NCBI GenBank assembly: GCA_026018925.1
Contig: JAKSZU010000004.1
Span: forward strand, 35,855,233-35,919,232
Source: Tupaia tana
Taxonomy: Eukaryota > Chordata > Mammalia > Scandentia > Tupaiidae
DNA length: 64,000 nt
Direction: 5' to 3'
The notes beneath the pieces are model-generated. The model was not told the DNA's origin. It saw nothing but the letters and a program-made list of their open reading frames with translations, and ran no database searches. Made by a program: the position numbers and the translations under genes. Shown in pieces: positions 1 through 10,775 of the stretch (position 1 is its first letter; every line of letters begins with the position of its first letter).

Positions 1-99
1 ACTGAAGATACAACTAGCATTCTTTCCTAACTTTTTTTTTCTGGCATTAAGCTTTTCTCCTTTTCTTTAAAAAAAAAAAAAAAAAAAGTCTATTTATAT

Positions 100-310
100 T
101 CCTGCGAGAAAAGCAGATGGGGGAAAGACATGGGGAGACATCCCCAAGGGGGTATTCATGTCCTGACCCGCCCCGTAGCCTCTGCCAGCCTGGACTTTAG
201 GCACACGAAGCATTCACAGGTGAGGCCCCAGGACATGAACCTGGTACCTTCCTGTGAGTCCAGTACTGCAGAGCACTGCATTACCACCCCCGCCACCACC
301 TGGCCTGCCT
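100..310 (-). mobile_element. Divergent tRNA-derived SINE
   Basis: Read on the minus strand, a degraded tRNA-like head (around 225-310) is followed by a block resembling the middle-type SINE, including the C/G-rich motif near 140-155. It is strongly diverged and has no recognisable TSD. Confidence 0.5.
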
Positions 311-880
311 AGCATTCTTCTCATAGGGATTCTGTTGGCACGTATATATTTCAAGAACTACTGTCTGAAAGTCAGTGACATTGTCTTTCCCTCACTGTTC
401 CGGCTGCCATCAACACTCTTGTCTAGACACAGGAGGACCTCAGATGATTCTGTGAACAGCAGATTTGTACATGAAAATAACATAGAAGCACACCTCTAAG
501 GCTAACTGTAAAGTTGGAACAGCCAACAGCAGATTACTACCAACTATATAGGACCAAGGAAGAAAAAAAACATCTATCCCAACCGAATTCCAATACATCC
601 ACCCAAGTTCACAGAGCTTTACAGTTTGCAGAAGTTTATAGAGTTTGGACCTAGCAGATAACATAGTTTAATGGTAAAAAGCATAATTTCTGAAGTCAGA
701 CAAGCTACTTACTCATTTATAAAATAAGTAAGATATTTAATTTCTCCAAATGTTGGCATCCTCATCCTTACATGGTGATAATGCCATTCATTATGCAAGG
801 GCCGTTCAAGTGTTAAATGAGGTTTATACAAGTACCTGGGCACATAACAGATGTGGAGGAGAACCTCAACAAGTTCATGG
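311..880. other. Unique sequence, nothing recognised
   Basis: AT-rich single-copy-looking DNA. No coding signature, RNA gene or repeat could be recognised by eye. Confidence 0.5.
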
Positions 881-882
881 AA

Positions 883-1258
883 AACATGGAATTAAAGTAC
901 AAGTTTACTTTGCTGCAAAATTTTTTTAATTCATGCATTTTTTTTTTTTTGGTAAGGTTTTTTGGAAAGGTTTGGAAAGGTTTTCGCTATAGGGCACACG
1001 CACTTGCCAGAAAGACAGAGAGAGACAGAAAGACAGAAGGCGAGAAATAACCCCCCGGGGGGATGGCCTCACCACAACCCCTTCTTCTTCATTCTCCTCT
1101 CAGGATCTTGGGCAAGCACGCACACGCGCCCAGAGTGAGTTTAAGCCACCGGGTCTGGGACTCGAACTGCAGCCGACTACATGGGAGTCCAGCGACATAG
1201 CCATTATGCTAACTACTGGTCCCTGTAATATGCTTTTTCCATTATTTTTTGATGACCC
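883..1258 (+). mobile_element. Mariner-like MITE, split by a SINE
   Basis: The left part (883-938) contains agttcatggaaaacatgg and an aagtttactttgctgcaaaa block. The right part (1224-1258) contains taatatgctttttccatta followed by ttttttgatgaccc, the complementary end of the same kind of element. This matches an inverted-repeat mariner-type MITE known from several mammals. The long-type SINE at 974-1223 sits between the halves, so the MITE is older. Confidence 0.55.
974..1223 (-). mobile_element. Long-type tRNA-derived SINE
   Basis: T-rich tail at the left, then the complement of the terminal ctatagcaaaacc block, the GA-rich stretch, the C/G palindrome near 1052-1062, and the tRNA-like head ending aactactggtccc. 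It is inserted into a mariner-like MITE. Confidence 0.9.
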
Positions 1259-1689
1259 ACCTCCCCTACCCCCCACATACAACTTATAAGGTCCTGGTCA
1301 TGAATATAATTCCCAAACAAGGCTTTAAGAAAACCTCGCAGAAAACCATCTGGTTTCAATCTGCACTCTAAATCCAGCTGGTATTATACCACTAGTGTAT
1401 GTGTGCCACACAAGTCAATAAAAGCAGGAGCCAGAGAGGAAATAAGAGAAAAACAACTAAGATTGCCTGTCTTCCAACCGGGTAGGGCTCAATACTATTC
1501 TTTTCTAAACAAAGACCAGCATTGCAAATATATTCTTGCATTTTAAGTGTTAAATTTCATTGTTTTGGAGCACACATAAAATATGAGTTCACCAAAGGGC
1601 ATGATTCAGAAATTTTAAACACATATTCATGAGCATTACATGTTGTCAAGAGTTCTCACTCACAGCTGTGTATAAAGTATAGGTAACTG
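1259..1689. other. Unique sequence, nothing recognised
   Basis: No coding or RNA features visible. AT-rich. Confidence 0.5.
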
Positions 1690-1925
1690 GGCCAGCCCCA
1701 TAGCCTAGCAGTCAAAGAAGCCAGTTCCCTTATGGCTGACTACAGTTTGAATTATGGCCTGTTATCTTAAAAAGCATGTTGGGCATATGTGTGTACATGT
1801 CCCAAATTCTGACTGGATAGAAAAATAGAGAAAAAGGGATTGCGGCATGCTTTCTCTGTCTGTCTCTGTCTCTCTATGGCAAGTGTGTGTACCTTCTGTC
1901 AAATAAAAAACTTAATAAAAAAAAT
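1690..1925 (+). mobile_element. Middle-type tRNA-derived SINE
   Basis: Degenerate tRNA-like head, then a central block (gcatgttgggcatatgtgtg) and a CT-rich stretch, ending in aataaaaaac and A-rich sequence. Older than the long-type copies. Confidence 0.8.
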
Positions 1926-1948
1926 GTTTTTTTAAAATGCAAGTGATT

Positions 1949-2136
1949 AGGCCTAGCAGATGGCATTGTGATTAAGGCACTGGATTCCTACATGGCCAAC
2001 CACAGTTCAAGTCCTAGACCTGACAGCTTGCTTTCTCACTTTTCCTTTCTCTCCCCCTCTGTCTCTCTGGTCAAGTTTAAGAAATAAATGGCAAGAACAA
2101 ATAAAATTAAATAAATATTTAAAAATTTTAAAAATA
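1949..2136 (+). mobile_element. Short-type tRNA-derived SINE
   Basis: The head ggcctagcagatggcattgt leads to a near-consensus B box, then CT-rich DNA and an AAATTAAATAAATATTT-like tail. Confidence 0.85.
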
Positions 2137-2280
2137 CAGGTGACGAATACCAAGTCTGTAAATCCTATTGGAACAGGTCCTGCACATGGACAGCCTCGAG
2201 AAAACAGGGAAGTTGATGAAAACAATAGAAAGCACAACCAGAATTCTAGTCCAAAGCTGGTTAGTGTGGAACAAATACAC

Positions 2281-2310
2281 TGTGTGCATGTGTGTGTGTG
2301 TGTGTGTGTG
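2281..2310 (+). repeat. (TG)n microsatellite
   Basis: About 12 consecutive TG units preceded by imperfect ones. Confidence 0.95.
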
Positions 2311-3080
2311 GATCCTGTAATAATAAGAATTATCATTGACAAAAGAAATATTTTATGTAAAGTTTTTCTGTTTGTTCCTTAAAAAAAACAAACAAAAACA
2401 ACAACAACAACAAAACAACAAAGAAAGTGAGGTGAAGAGGGCCCTGCTGTTCCTAGGCAAGAGTCAATAAGTGATCAAACTGAAATCCAGGTCGCTACTC
2501 TAACCTATGCTTTGCCCATTCCCCTGCAAGTGCAGAGCTCAGCACAACTAATGCTTATCACTGAACTTGATTAATGAAGAAAAAATAAATTGTATTCAGT
2601 TATCTCCATGCAAATACAACACGAATGTATTTTCAAATGTGTTTTAAAACTAGTTTTTAAAATGTGGCAATCATCAGAGTAAACTTTTATCATCTAGAAA
2701 ACTTGGTTATCCCAACATGACTCATCCCTAAAAGGTTTAAAAGAGCCAGGAACTTACTGTAACTTGCATCCACATCTGAGGGGAAAAAAAAAAAAAAAAA
2801 AAAAAAGCCATCCCTTAAATCTAGGAAAATATTTTAAAATATGTAATGCAATATTACTAGGACATCTTTCACTTGAGGCTTATCTGCTTAGTACTCTGGC
2901 AATAATCAGAAATGAGAGAGAAAACAAAGATGATTTGTCTTAATATTTTAGGAACAAACAAAAATGAAGCAAAGTCAACAATTATTTCAAATTTCCCACG
3001 GTTATAATGCAAGAACACAGACACCAGAGCTGGAAATGGGGCCTCAGAGCTATGATGTTACATCCAAAACTCCTACAAAG
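2311..3080. other. Unique sequence with A-rich tracts
   Basis: Contains a (CAA)n-like A-rich stretch near 2380-2425 and a long A run at 2783-2806. The segment around 2455-2515 may be the 3' part of a MIR. Otherwise nothing is recognised. Confidence 0.4.
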
Positions 3081-3084
3081 GAGC

Positions 3085-3160
3085 TTTATTGAAGAGATGA
3101 AGAAATCGATGCTCAGAAGCATGAAGTGACTTAACCAGGTCTCAAAGACACGTCGGATCC
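3085..3160 (+). repeat. MIR fragment
   Basis: Aligns by eye with the MIR core: attgaagagatgaagaaatc, then ctcagaag, then gtgacttaaccaggtc. Confidence 0.6.
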
Positions 3161-3660
3161 CCAGCATTGATCAAGGTACCTGAATCTCAGTTTACCGCAA
3201 ATGCCTGAATCAAAACACCAAAGGAAGAGGCTGAGAGCAAGTCAGTGTCTACTTGGCCTTCTGGCATTCTCCAGGGAAGCCACGGAAAATGGTCGAGGTC
3301 TGGTCAAGAACCCCTGGGTGACCAAAGGAAGCTAAGAACTGGAGCCAAATCCATCTGAAGTAACTGCTGATTTTGTGGTTTGTGATATGAAAATAATCCA
3401 AAATTAGACACCTTTTTAAAATTATGTCTGGATAAATATGATAAACAGGTAAAGATAAATTCCAAAACCAGAAGAAAAAATTATGATGTTTTATGAGAAA
3501 ACATGGTGATATGAAAGAGAAAGTGGACAACTGGATCTGAACAATGAGGATGTCCATCTACACACTGACACCAGCTGCCTGAAACAGTCTAAACTAGGAC
3601 CTTGTGATGTTAATAGCCTTTCTACAGAGCTTCAGAATTAATTTTCAAATGTGTGTAGGA
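3161..3660. other. Unique sequence, nothing recognised
   Basis: No coding exon or repeat identified. The minus-strand frame over 3249-3557 lacks any recognisable domain. Confidence 0.4.
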
Positions 3661-3662
3661 AA

Positions 3663-3926
3663 AAAAAAATTTTGAAGAGGTCTTTGCGATAGGGTGTGTG
3701 CACTCGCCAGAAAGACAAAGAGAGACAGAGAAACAGAAAGCAAGAAATCACCCCCCCCAGGGGGGTTGGCCATGCCACAATTCCTTCTCCTCCATTCTCC
3801 TCTCGGGATCTTGGGCACGCACGCACATGCACCCAGCGTGATAAGTTTAAGCCATCGGGTCTGGGACTTGAACCACGGACGACTACATGGAAGTCCAGTG
3901 ACATAGCCATTATGCCATCTGCTAGT
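3663..3926 (-). mobile_element. Long-type tRNA-derived SINE
   Basis: Minus-strand copy with the tail at the left, the ACCCCCCCCAGGGGGG palindrome near 3750-3765 and the head ending gccatctgctagtctc. Confidence 0.9.
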
Positions 3927-4073
3927 CTCAGGAAAATAATTTTTAAAGACACAGATTTCAAATCAGTGAGAAAACTTATACTAGATAGAAAAAAAGTTAG
4001 CATTCATGTAACACCCTAGACTAAAATAAACTTCCAGCCTCTAAAATTCCAAATATAGGTTGAATATCTCTCT

Positions 4074-4333
4074 CTTTTTTTTTGAGAGGTTTTTGCTATA
4101 GGGCGCGTGTGCTCACCAGACAGACAGAGAGAGACAGAGAGATAGAAAGCGAGAAATCACCCCCCAGGGGGGATGGCCACGCCACAATCCCTTCTCCTCC
4201 ATTCTCCTCTCGGGATCTTGGGCACGCACGCACACGCGCCCGGCGTGAGTTTAAGCCACCAGGTCCGGGACTCGAACCGCGGTCGACTACGTGGGAGTCC
4301 AGCGACATAGCCATTGCGCTAACTGCCGGTCCC
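4074..4333 (-). mobile_element. Long-type tRNA-derived SINE
   Basis: Well preserved copy. Its CpGs are largely intact (gggcgcgtgtgc and gcgcccggcgtgag) and the head ends aactgccggtccc. Its B box is the standard GGTTCGAGTCC. Confidence 0.95.
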
Positions 4334-4444
4334 ATGGTTGAATATCTCTTATCCAAAATAGTTGGGACCAGAACATTTCAAATTTCAAATTTGGTGGCGA
4401 GTGGGGGGCTTGAACATCTGGATATCCATAATGATTCATCTTGA

Positions 4445-4631
4445 GGATGAGACCCAATGGGGTGTGATCATGCCATAATCCTTCTTTCTCTATTCTTCCT
4501 TCTGTTAGGATTTTGGGCATGCACACACATACAACCAGTGTTTCTTTTAAGTCACTGGGGCTGGGATTAGCCCTGCCATTGGTCTTATGAGATCTGGTTC
4601 CCTTAACCACCAAGCTATGGTGCTAGCTCCA
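4445..4631 (-). mobile_element. Middle-type tRNA-derived SINE
   Basis: Contains the complement of the central block (gattttgggcatgcacacac) and a degraded head ending tggtgctagctcc. Confidence 0.7.
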
Positions 4632-4639
4632 TATATAGC

Positions 4640-4640
<1 letters not shown>

Positions 4641-4684
<44 letters not shown>

Positions 4685-4690
4685 TGTATA
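4641..4690 (+). repeat. (TG)n microsatellite
   Basis: About 18 perfect TG units followed by interrupted TG/TA units. Confidence 0.95.
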
Positions 4691-4855
4691 CATATATGTA
4701 TTTTTAAGCACATTAATAATAAAAGAAGGCACAGGGCTTGACCAGGCAACCCACAAAAAAAATAGGAGTACTCACTAGTAATCAAATATCCATAGAGTAA
4801 AATATAATTTACCATTTTCACTAACAGATTGGCAAATTTAAACATCTATGGTACC

Positions 4856-5112
4856 CAGCCCAGCCATGGTGGTGCAGGCACAGTGGTAGGGTACGTAGGG
4901 TGCCACTACACAGTCACTGCACAGTGACAGAGACCACTTGGGAGTCCCAGCTCCACACAGAACAGGCCAGCATAGTGGCACATACCTGCAGTCTTGGCTA
5001 AGCAGGAGGCCGGATCACAAAATGGCAGGACCCTCTCAAAAATGCCTCTCTCCCCTCCCTCCTCTGGTGCCCACTTGCTCGCTTGCTCTCTCTCAGAAAA
5101 ATAATAAAATAA
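4856..5112 (+). mobile_element. Composite tRNA-like/7SL SINE
   Basis: A tRNA-like first part (4856-4960) is followed by an Alu-domain-like part (ggccagcatagtggcacata, cctgcagtcttggctaag, gaggccggatcac) and an A-rich tail with aataataat. The second part resembles the 7SL RNA 5' domain. The copy is old and degraded. Confidence 0.65.
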
Positions 5113-5169
5113 TAATAATGCGTGTGCGTAAAATATCCACAAATTGATTAAATATGATGAAGTAGGTAC

Positions 5170-5640
5170 TCTCATTCAGGAGTATGAACATCAGTTTTGA
5201 AGAACAATTTGTGCATATCCTTTGAGTCCGCAGTTCTACTTGTAGAAACTTATCCTAAGAAAATTACAATAACATATGAAATTTAACCAGAAGGATCTTT
5301 ATCATATGGTCATTTAAAATGACTAACAAAATAATCCTAAATGTTCTTCAAATCACGGTGAACCCATCCAAAAATTTTATTCAAACACACACACACACAC
5401 ACACACACGATTACCAGAAGATGGAACAATATTCAGGACATTCTAATAAATGGAAAAGGGTTGGAAAACATTACATAGCGAATGATCAGTATTTATGGTG
5501 AGAATGCACACATGAGATTGAGAGGATATTCATCAAAACATTAACAATGGGATTCCAAAACGGTTGCTATTTTCTTTTCTCTGCATTCCAAATCTTGCTA
5601 ATAAAAAAACTTTGGAAAAAAGCAATGAACATTCAAAAAC
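5170..5640 (+). mobile_element. L1M 3' end fragment
   Basis: Resembles the 3' end of old L1 elements: agttctacttgtagaaactt and atcctaagaaaattacaata. Further on it has ttcaaatcacggtgaaccc and aacattaacaatgggatt. A (CA)n tract interrupts it. Confidence 0.65.
5385..5409 (+). repeat. (CA)n microsatellite
   Basis: Twelve CA units inside an L1 fragment. Confidence 0.95.
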
Positions 5641-5649
5641 AAAACAACA

Positions 5650-5940
5650 TTTTCTTTTCCTTTTTCTTTTTCTTTTTTTTTTTTTTTTTGGAGAGGTTTT
5701 CACTATAGGGCGCGTGCGCTCGCCAGACAGACAGAGAGACAGAGAGACAAAAAGTGAGAAATCACCCCCCAGGGGGGATGGTCACACCGCAATCCCTTCT
5801 CCTCCATTCTCCTCTCGGGATCTTGGGCACGCACGCACACGTGCCCGGCGTGAGTTTTAAGCCACCGGGTCCGGGACGCAAACCGCAGTCGACTACGTGG
5901 GAGTCCAGCGACATAGCCATTACACTAACTGCTGGTTCCC
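5650..5940 (-). mobile_element. Young long-type SINE, variant B box
   Basis: T/C-rich tail, then gggcgcgtgcgctcgccag with intact CpGs, then a head ending ctaactgctggttccc. On the element's own strand the B-box region reads GGTTTGCGTCC instead of GGTTCGAGTCC. The linker after the head is cttaaaactcacg with one extra A. These marks are shared with the copies near 22.5, 33.3, 45.1 and 46.2 kb. Confidence 0.93.
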
Positions 5941-6339
5941 AAAACAACATTTTCAAGGAAGGGATATAGTATACCAACAGTGCTTTAATAATGCACAGAG
6001 CAACTGATTCCCACCCCAGACATGGTTGGCACCTCAGACACATGACACACCCAGCTATTCCATCTTCAGGTCCCGAGACAGACAGGAGCGGTTAGGATGG
6101 GCAGAATGCCCAGGCTTACACCACACTCTAACCCCACACCCTGGCACCTAGCTTGGAAAGTACTAGACTGGAACAGCCCACGACCACTTAGGAAACATGA
6201 CAAAGGATCTCCTTCACAAATACAAGTCCTTGTACATGAACAAGATGGCAGCTCAAAGACATAGGGAAGACAGAAGAGCCATCTGCAATTTAAAAAAAAA
6301 TTAATGAATAATAAGCACTGTCTGTGCCAGCCAATGTGT
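5941..6339. other. Unique sequence, nothing recognised
   Basis: No coding signature or clear repeat. Confidence 0.4.
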
Positions 6340-6690
6340 AGTAACAAACCAAATGTCCATGGATATGGGAACCAGTTAAATAAATTAGTCTATTCATGTG
6401 ATGGAACACTATGAAGCTTTCATAAATAAATATACACCTATACTCACACATGTTCTTGTGAATAAGAAAATACTCTTTGTCCTTATATGAAAAGAGAGAA
6501 GAATATACTGTAAAATAAAAAAAGCAAAGTGCAGAATAGCAATAGTATGTTACCTTTTGTACAAAAACTGAGACTATGAGCTTGTATTTATTGTATTTGG
6601 ACGTGAGAAGGTAATATAGGACACTTGAGGGAGTAGGAAAGGAAGGTGACAGAAAAAAAAAAAAAAAAGGAGAGCCTTTTCAACTCTACA
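6340..6690 (+). mobile_element. L1M 3' end fragment
   Basis: Typical L1 3'-end wording: aacaaaccaaatgtccatgg, ggaaccagttaaataaatta, gatggaacactatgaagc. It ends in an A run at 6653-6668. Confidence 0.75.
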
Positions 6691-6696
6691 TTAGTG

Positions 6697-6965
6697 TGTA
6701 CCAGCAGTTGGCATAATGGCTATGTCACTGGACTCCCATGTAGTCAACCACAGTTTGAGTCCCGGACCTGGTGGCTTAAACTCACGCCAGGTGCATGTGC
6801 ATGTGTGCATGCCCAAGATCCCAAGAGGAGAACGGAGGAGAAGGGACTGTAGTGTGGCCATCTCCCCTGGGGGGTGATTTCTCACTTTCTGTTTCTCTGT
6901 CTCTGTCTTTCTGGCGAGCGCACGTGCCCTATAGCAAAAACCTCTCCAAAAAAAATAAATAAATT
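6697..6965 (+). mobile_element. Long-type tRNA-derived SINE
   Basis: Complete from accagcagttggcataatgg to tatagcaaaaacctctcc, with an A/AT tail. Confidence 0.93.
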
Positions 6966-7214
6966 TTAACTTATTGTGTTGATTTGCTTCCTAAACCATG
7001 TGAATACAGTACTCCTGCCAAACAAAATATCAATAGTGGTAGTAATAATAACACAATGTGATTTTAAAATGTTTGCCAAGAAAGCCTTGTTAGGAGGGAG
7101 ATTTGCCACCCACAAAGAGCTGAGCCATGGATCACACGGAATGGATTCTCTGCTACCCCACATGAGGGGGAGAGAAGAAACCATTCACTGCCTGCCTACC
7201 ACAGGCTGTGTGTT

Positions 7215-7370
7215 CTGCACATGTCATCTCATGTACTATTCAATTAGCAGGTGCAGCCAGCCCTGTTTCTACACGTTAGCTAAGGGTGGCTAGCAAGGTG
7301 TTAGGTAGCTTGCCAAAGTCACGGGGCTATGGGTTCCATGACTGGAACTCATGCTCTTATCTACTAAAAC
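7215..7370 (+). repeat. MIR fragment
   Basis: tgtcatctcatgtactattc, then gtagcttgccaaagtcacgg, then actggaactcatgctctta follow the MIR core and 3' region. Confidence 0.6.
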
Positions 7371-7415
7371 TTTTTAAAGTAAATATATAAGTGTTTCCTA
7401 AAAATAAAAATGTTT

Positions 7416-7606
7416 AGGACAGCAAGTGGCACGGTGGTTAAAGCACTGGACCCCACATGGGTGACTCCATGGTACCAGTCCTCGCCTGGTGACCTGAAAA
7501 ACACACTGCTTGTGTGCTTGTTTTAATTGTTGCAGAGCCATTGCCCCTGGGGGTGGTTTCTCACTTTCCCTCTCTCTCTCTCTTCAGTAAGTGCACATGC
7601 CCTATG

Positions 7607-7644
<38 letters not shown>
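7416..7644 (+). mobile_element. Middle-type SINE with long A tail
   Basis: Head ggacagcaagtggcacggtg, then tgaaaaacacactgc, CT-rich DNA and gccctatggcaaaa, followed by a tail of about 37 A. Confidence 0.88.
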
Positions 7645-7646
<2 letters not shown>

Positions 7647-7745
7647 ATAAAATAATTTTCTAAGGCAGCTATTCGTAACAACGCTTCCTTTATAGTTTCC
7701 TCTTCTAATATTCTGTTTTACAGATTTTGGGAATAAAGGATTAAT

Positions 7746-7962
7746 TTTTAAAGAATTATCCAATACTTATTTAATTGTATTTATCATTATTAATATTTTT
7801 TAATTTGCTACAGGACACATGCACTCATCTGAGACAGACAGAAAGACAGAGACAGAGAAAAAGTAAGAAAGCAAGCCACCAGGTCTGGGACTCAAATTGC
7901 AGTCGGCCATGTGGGAGACCATGTGGAATCCAGCACCTTAACCACTACACCTGCTGGCCTCA
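7746..7962 (-). mobile_element. Short-type tRNA-derived SINE
   Basis: AT-rich tail at the left, then tttgctacaggacacatgca, a GA-rich stretch, gcaagccaccaggtctggga and a head ending cacctgctggcctc. Confidence 0.85.
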
Positions 7963-7963
7963 A

Positions 7964-8192
7964 GAATAAATGCTTATTAATAAAGCAAACATGCTGCTGC
8001 TGTTCTATACTTTCTATTTAGTAGGCACTAAAAAAGTTAACATGGGAATGTTATCAGATGCATTATTTTTCCCTCATTAAGTATTACCTATGGAGAATGT
8101 GCAAAATCTCTGAATAATGAGCTTCACAGGAAGTGTAACTCATCCTCAGCAACAATAAAATCAAGCTGCCAGGAAAGAAAAGAGAAAAGAAA
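7964..8192. other. Unique sequence with copy A of a diverged direct repeat
   Basis: 7964-8030 is clearly similar to 8784-8848 (see findings). The rest is unrecognised. Confidence 0.5.
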
Positions 8193-8345
8193 TAGCAGCT
8201 AACATTTACTGGGCACTTACAGATACCAGTTACTGTTCTAAGTGCTAAAAGGCCTCACTGAACTCTCATAGCAACCTCATAAAGTAAGTACTATTATTAT
8301 CCCTATTTTATGAGTGAGTAAACTGGGAAGAGTTACACAACTGCC
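8193..8345 (+). repeat. MIR
   Basis: A good match to MIR: agctaacatttactgggcac, then gttctaagtgctaaaagg, then gtaagtactattattatccc, then gagtgagtaaactggg. Confidence 0.85.
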
Positions 8346-9030
8346 CAGATACTGTCCAAACCCCACTGCCACCCGTGTACAAGACAATCTCCTCATGTGG
8401 CACTTCCGGTCTACAAAAACTGAAGATGAACCAGGAGGACAGACCTTCTCTAGCAAATCAGGGAACAACGTGTAATCTTATGAATCTAATTTCAGGTGTT
8501 CAAAACATTATTCTGAGAAAATACTACAACTGACTACCAAAGGAATCGATGAGACCAAAAATGACTAAAAACCCTGAAGGCAGAGGCTTGTACTCCTGTC
8601 CAGGTAAGACAGGAAACCTACAGACAGACAGCAGGAGTGGGGATAGAAAGACAAGAAGAGATCAAAGCTGCTTCTCTCAAACTTATTTCATATTAACATG
8701 TGTTAAGTGAAAAGATGGCTCCATGATCAAATATCAATACATGTGGAAAACAGTTGTTTAACATTTAATGAGTTTCTAGTTTTGAGAATAAATGCTTATT
8801 CAATACAGCAAACATGCAGCTATTCCATACTCTCCAATATAGTAAGACTTCCTGAGACTTCGGTATGTTAACATATCACACATACATCCTGGTTCTCTGC
8901 TGTAAGGATAAACAAGCAACATCATGATGATTTCTAAATTTAGCTGACCATGAAAACCTTTATTAACAGAACGCCTTCAGAACAAACATATTAATTAGGG
9001 AAGCTTTGGATTAAAAGATGTCTAGGAGTA
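8346..9030. other. Unique sequence with copy B of the direct repeat
   Basis: No coding features seen. It carries the second copy (8784-8848) of the approximately 60-bp diverged direct repeat. Confidence 0.4.
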
Positions 9031-9264
9031 GGGACCAGCAGATGGTGTAATGGTTATGTCGCTGGACTCCCACATAGTAGAACACAGTTTGAGTCCCAGA
9101 CTCAACAACTTAAAACTCATGCCAGGTACATGTGAGTGTGTGCCCAAGATCCTCAGATGAGAATGGAGGAGAAGAAATTGCATGTGGCCATCCCCCCAGA
9201 GGGGTGATTTCTCACTTTCCTGCAAGCACCCACGTCCTACAGCAAAAATCTATTTTAAAAAAAT
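9031..9264 (+). mobile_element. Long-type tRNA-derived SINE
   Basis: Head gggaccagcagatggtgtaa, central block, ccccccagaggggtga palindrome, and a shortened CT/GC end (tcctgcaagcacccacg). Confidence 0.9.
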
Positions 9265-9375
9265 GTCAATAGAACCTAGTGACAATAATCCATGGAGGAT
9301 GACTCGAAATAAATTCCAGGAACAGGTTTAGGTGACAATAATGGCAATGTGATAGGAATATTAAGATGAAGAGCA

Positions 9376-9578
9376 GTTTTTTGCCATAGAGGACATGCAC
9401 TCACCAGAGACAGAGAAAGGAAAAGAGTGAAATCACCCCCCAGGACCTGTGGCCTGAAAAACACACCAGGAGTGTGCCCAAGATCCAAAGAGGAGAATGA
9501 AAGAGAAGAGATTGTGGTGCCACTCCCTAGAGGGTAAGGCCATGCTGCAGTCACTTCTCCATTCTCTCTGAATTTTGG

Positions 9579-9610
<32 letters not shown>

Positions 9611-9706
9611 CCGGTGTGGGTTTCAAGCTGCTGGGTCTGGGTCTCAAACCATAGTCAGCCATGTGGGAGTGCAGAGCCTTAACCACCATGCCACCTGCTG
9701 GGCCCG
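9376..9706 (-). mobile_element. Internally palindromic middle-type SINE
   Basis: Begins and ends in minus orientation: tail and GA-rich part at 9376-9443, centre and head at 9532-9706. The middle piece (about 9443-9531) is in plus orientation and repeats the central block. The central block therefore occurs twice, head to head, and can fold back. A (CA)n tract (about 9582-9608) lies in the minus part. Confidence 0.8.
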
Positions 9707-9787
9707 AAGGGCAGTTTTCAAGGGAAAAGATGAACATAGGCTTGAACCTATTTGAATCAGAGTTGTCTGAAAAGTGCCAGTTCACAA

Positions 9788-10265
9788 AACAATTTAAATC
9801 AGGGTCTCAAGGAGACATCTGCCCACCTATGTTCACAGAAGGATTATTCACAATAGCTGAAAGATCCAAGAAATCCAAGTGTCCATTGATGAGCAAATGG
9901 ATACAGAGAATGTGATATATACATACAACATATTATTAAACCTTAAAAAGGGAAGAAATTTTATTATATGCAAAAATATGAATGAACTTTGAGGACATGA
10001 GGCTAGGAGAAATATGCCAGTAACAAAAGGACAAATTAATATTTGTCCTTTTATATAATATATAATTTTATATAATATATAATTCCACTTAGATGAGGTG
10101 CCTGTAGCCATCAAATCCATAGAGATAAAAAGAAGAGAGGGGCGAGGGGTGGCTATAGTTTAACAGGTACAAACTTTCAGTTCCGCAAGATGAAAAGAAT
10201 TCTGTAGACCCGTTGTTCAACAGCGTGGATGTACTTAACACTACTGAACTGCAAATTTAAGACAT
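9788..10265 (+). mobile_element. L1M 3' end fragment
   Basis: Characteristic L1 3' region: attattcacaatagctgaaa, then caagtgtccattgatgagca, then acaaactttcagttccgcaa, and the terminal cactactgaactgcaaattt. It contains a local hairpin and a tandem duplication (see findings). Confidence 0.85.
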
Positions 10266-10530
10266 GTAGGTTAGATGACACTGCGATAATGTGCTGCTTG
10301 AGAAGTCAGCTTCCACATGGGAACCACAGTTTGAATCCCCAGGCTGGTCAGCTGGGGATTCCCAAAACACATTGGGAATGCACTCAGTGCCCAAGCCTAA
10401 CAGACTGGAGGACTGGAGGAAGAGGACTGTGGTGTGGCTGGACCCTCTGGAGAGTGCTTACCTCTCTATATATACGTTTTTCTCTCTCCTGTGTGTGCAC
10501 TTTATTGCAAATAATGGAAAAAAATTAATG
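10266..10530 (+). mobile_element. Middle-type tRNA-derived SINE
   Basis: Degraded head with cacagtttgaatcccc, then aaacacattgggaatgcact, a gactgtggtgtggctggacc block and CT-rich DNA with a tattgcaaataatgg end. Confidence 0.75.
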
Positions 10531-10534
10531 GTTG

Positions 10535-10770
10535 AGAGACCAGACCCTTAGTCTAGCATTTACAAGAACTAGATCGCTCATAGTCAGCTGCTATTCAAAT
10601 CCTGGTCCAGTAGTTTGACAGACGTTTTTGTGTATGTGCCCCAAATCCTGACAGGAGAGAAATGGAGAGAGGTTGTGGTATGACCAAGCCCAATTGGGAG
10701 GTGCTTTGTCCCCCTCCCTGTGTCTCTCTTGGGCACTTGCACAGTGCAAGTGACCTCTGACAATTAAAAA
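10535..10770 (+). mobile_element. Middle-type tRNA-derived SINE
   Basis: Tandem to the previous copy. It has a degraded head, gtgccccaaatcctgacagg, the ggttgtggtatgaccaagcc block, and ends in A after ctctgacaatt. Confidence 0.75.
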
Positions 10771-10775
10771 AAAGG

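Noticed and set aside
4096..4356. Repeated 60-140 codon frames across the window with a common VMAMSLDSHVV...SPGPGGLNS...REENGGEGIVAWPSPLGG-like pattern
   Set aside because: They are translations of the long-type SINE in one frame, and the GERxxx/HATIPSPPFSSRDLGHA patterns are its other strand. They are not a protein family.
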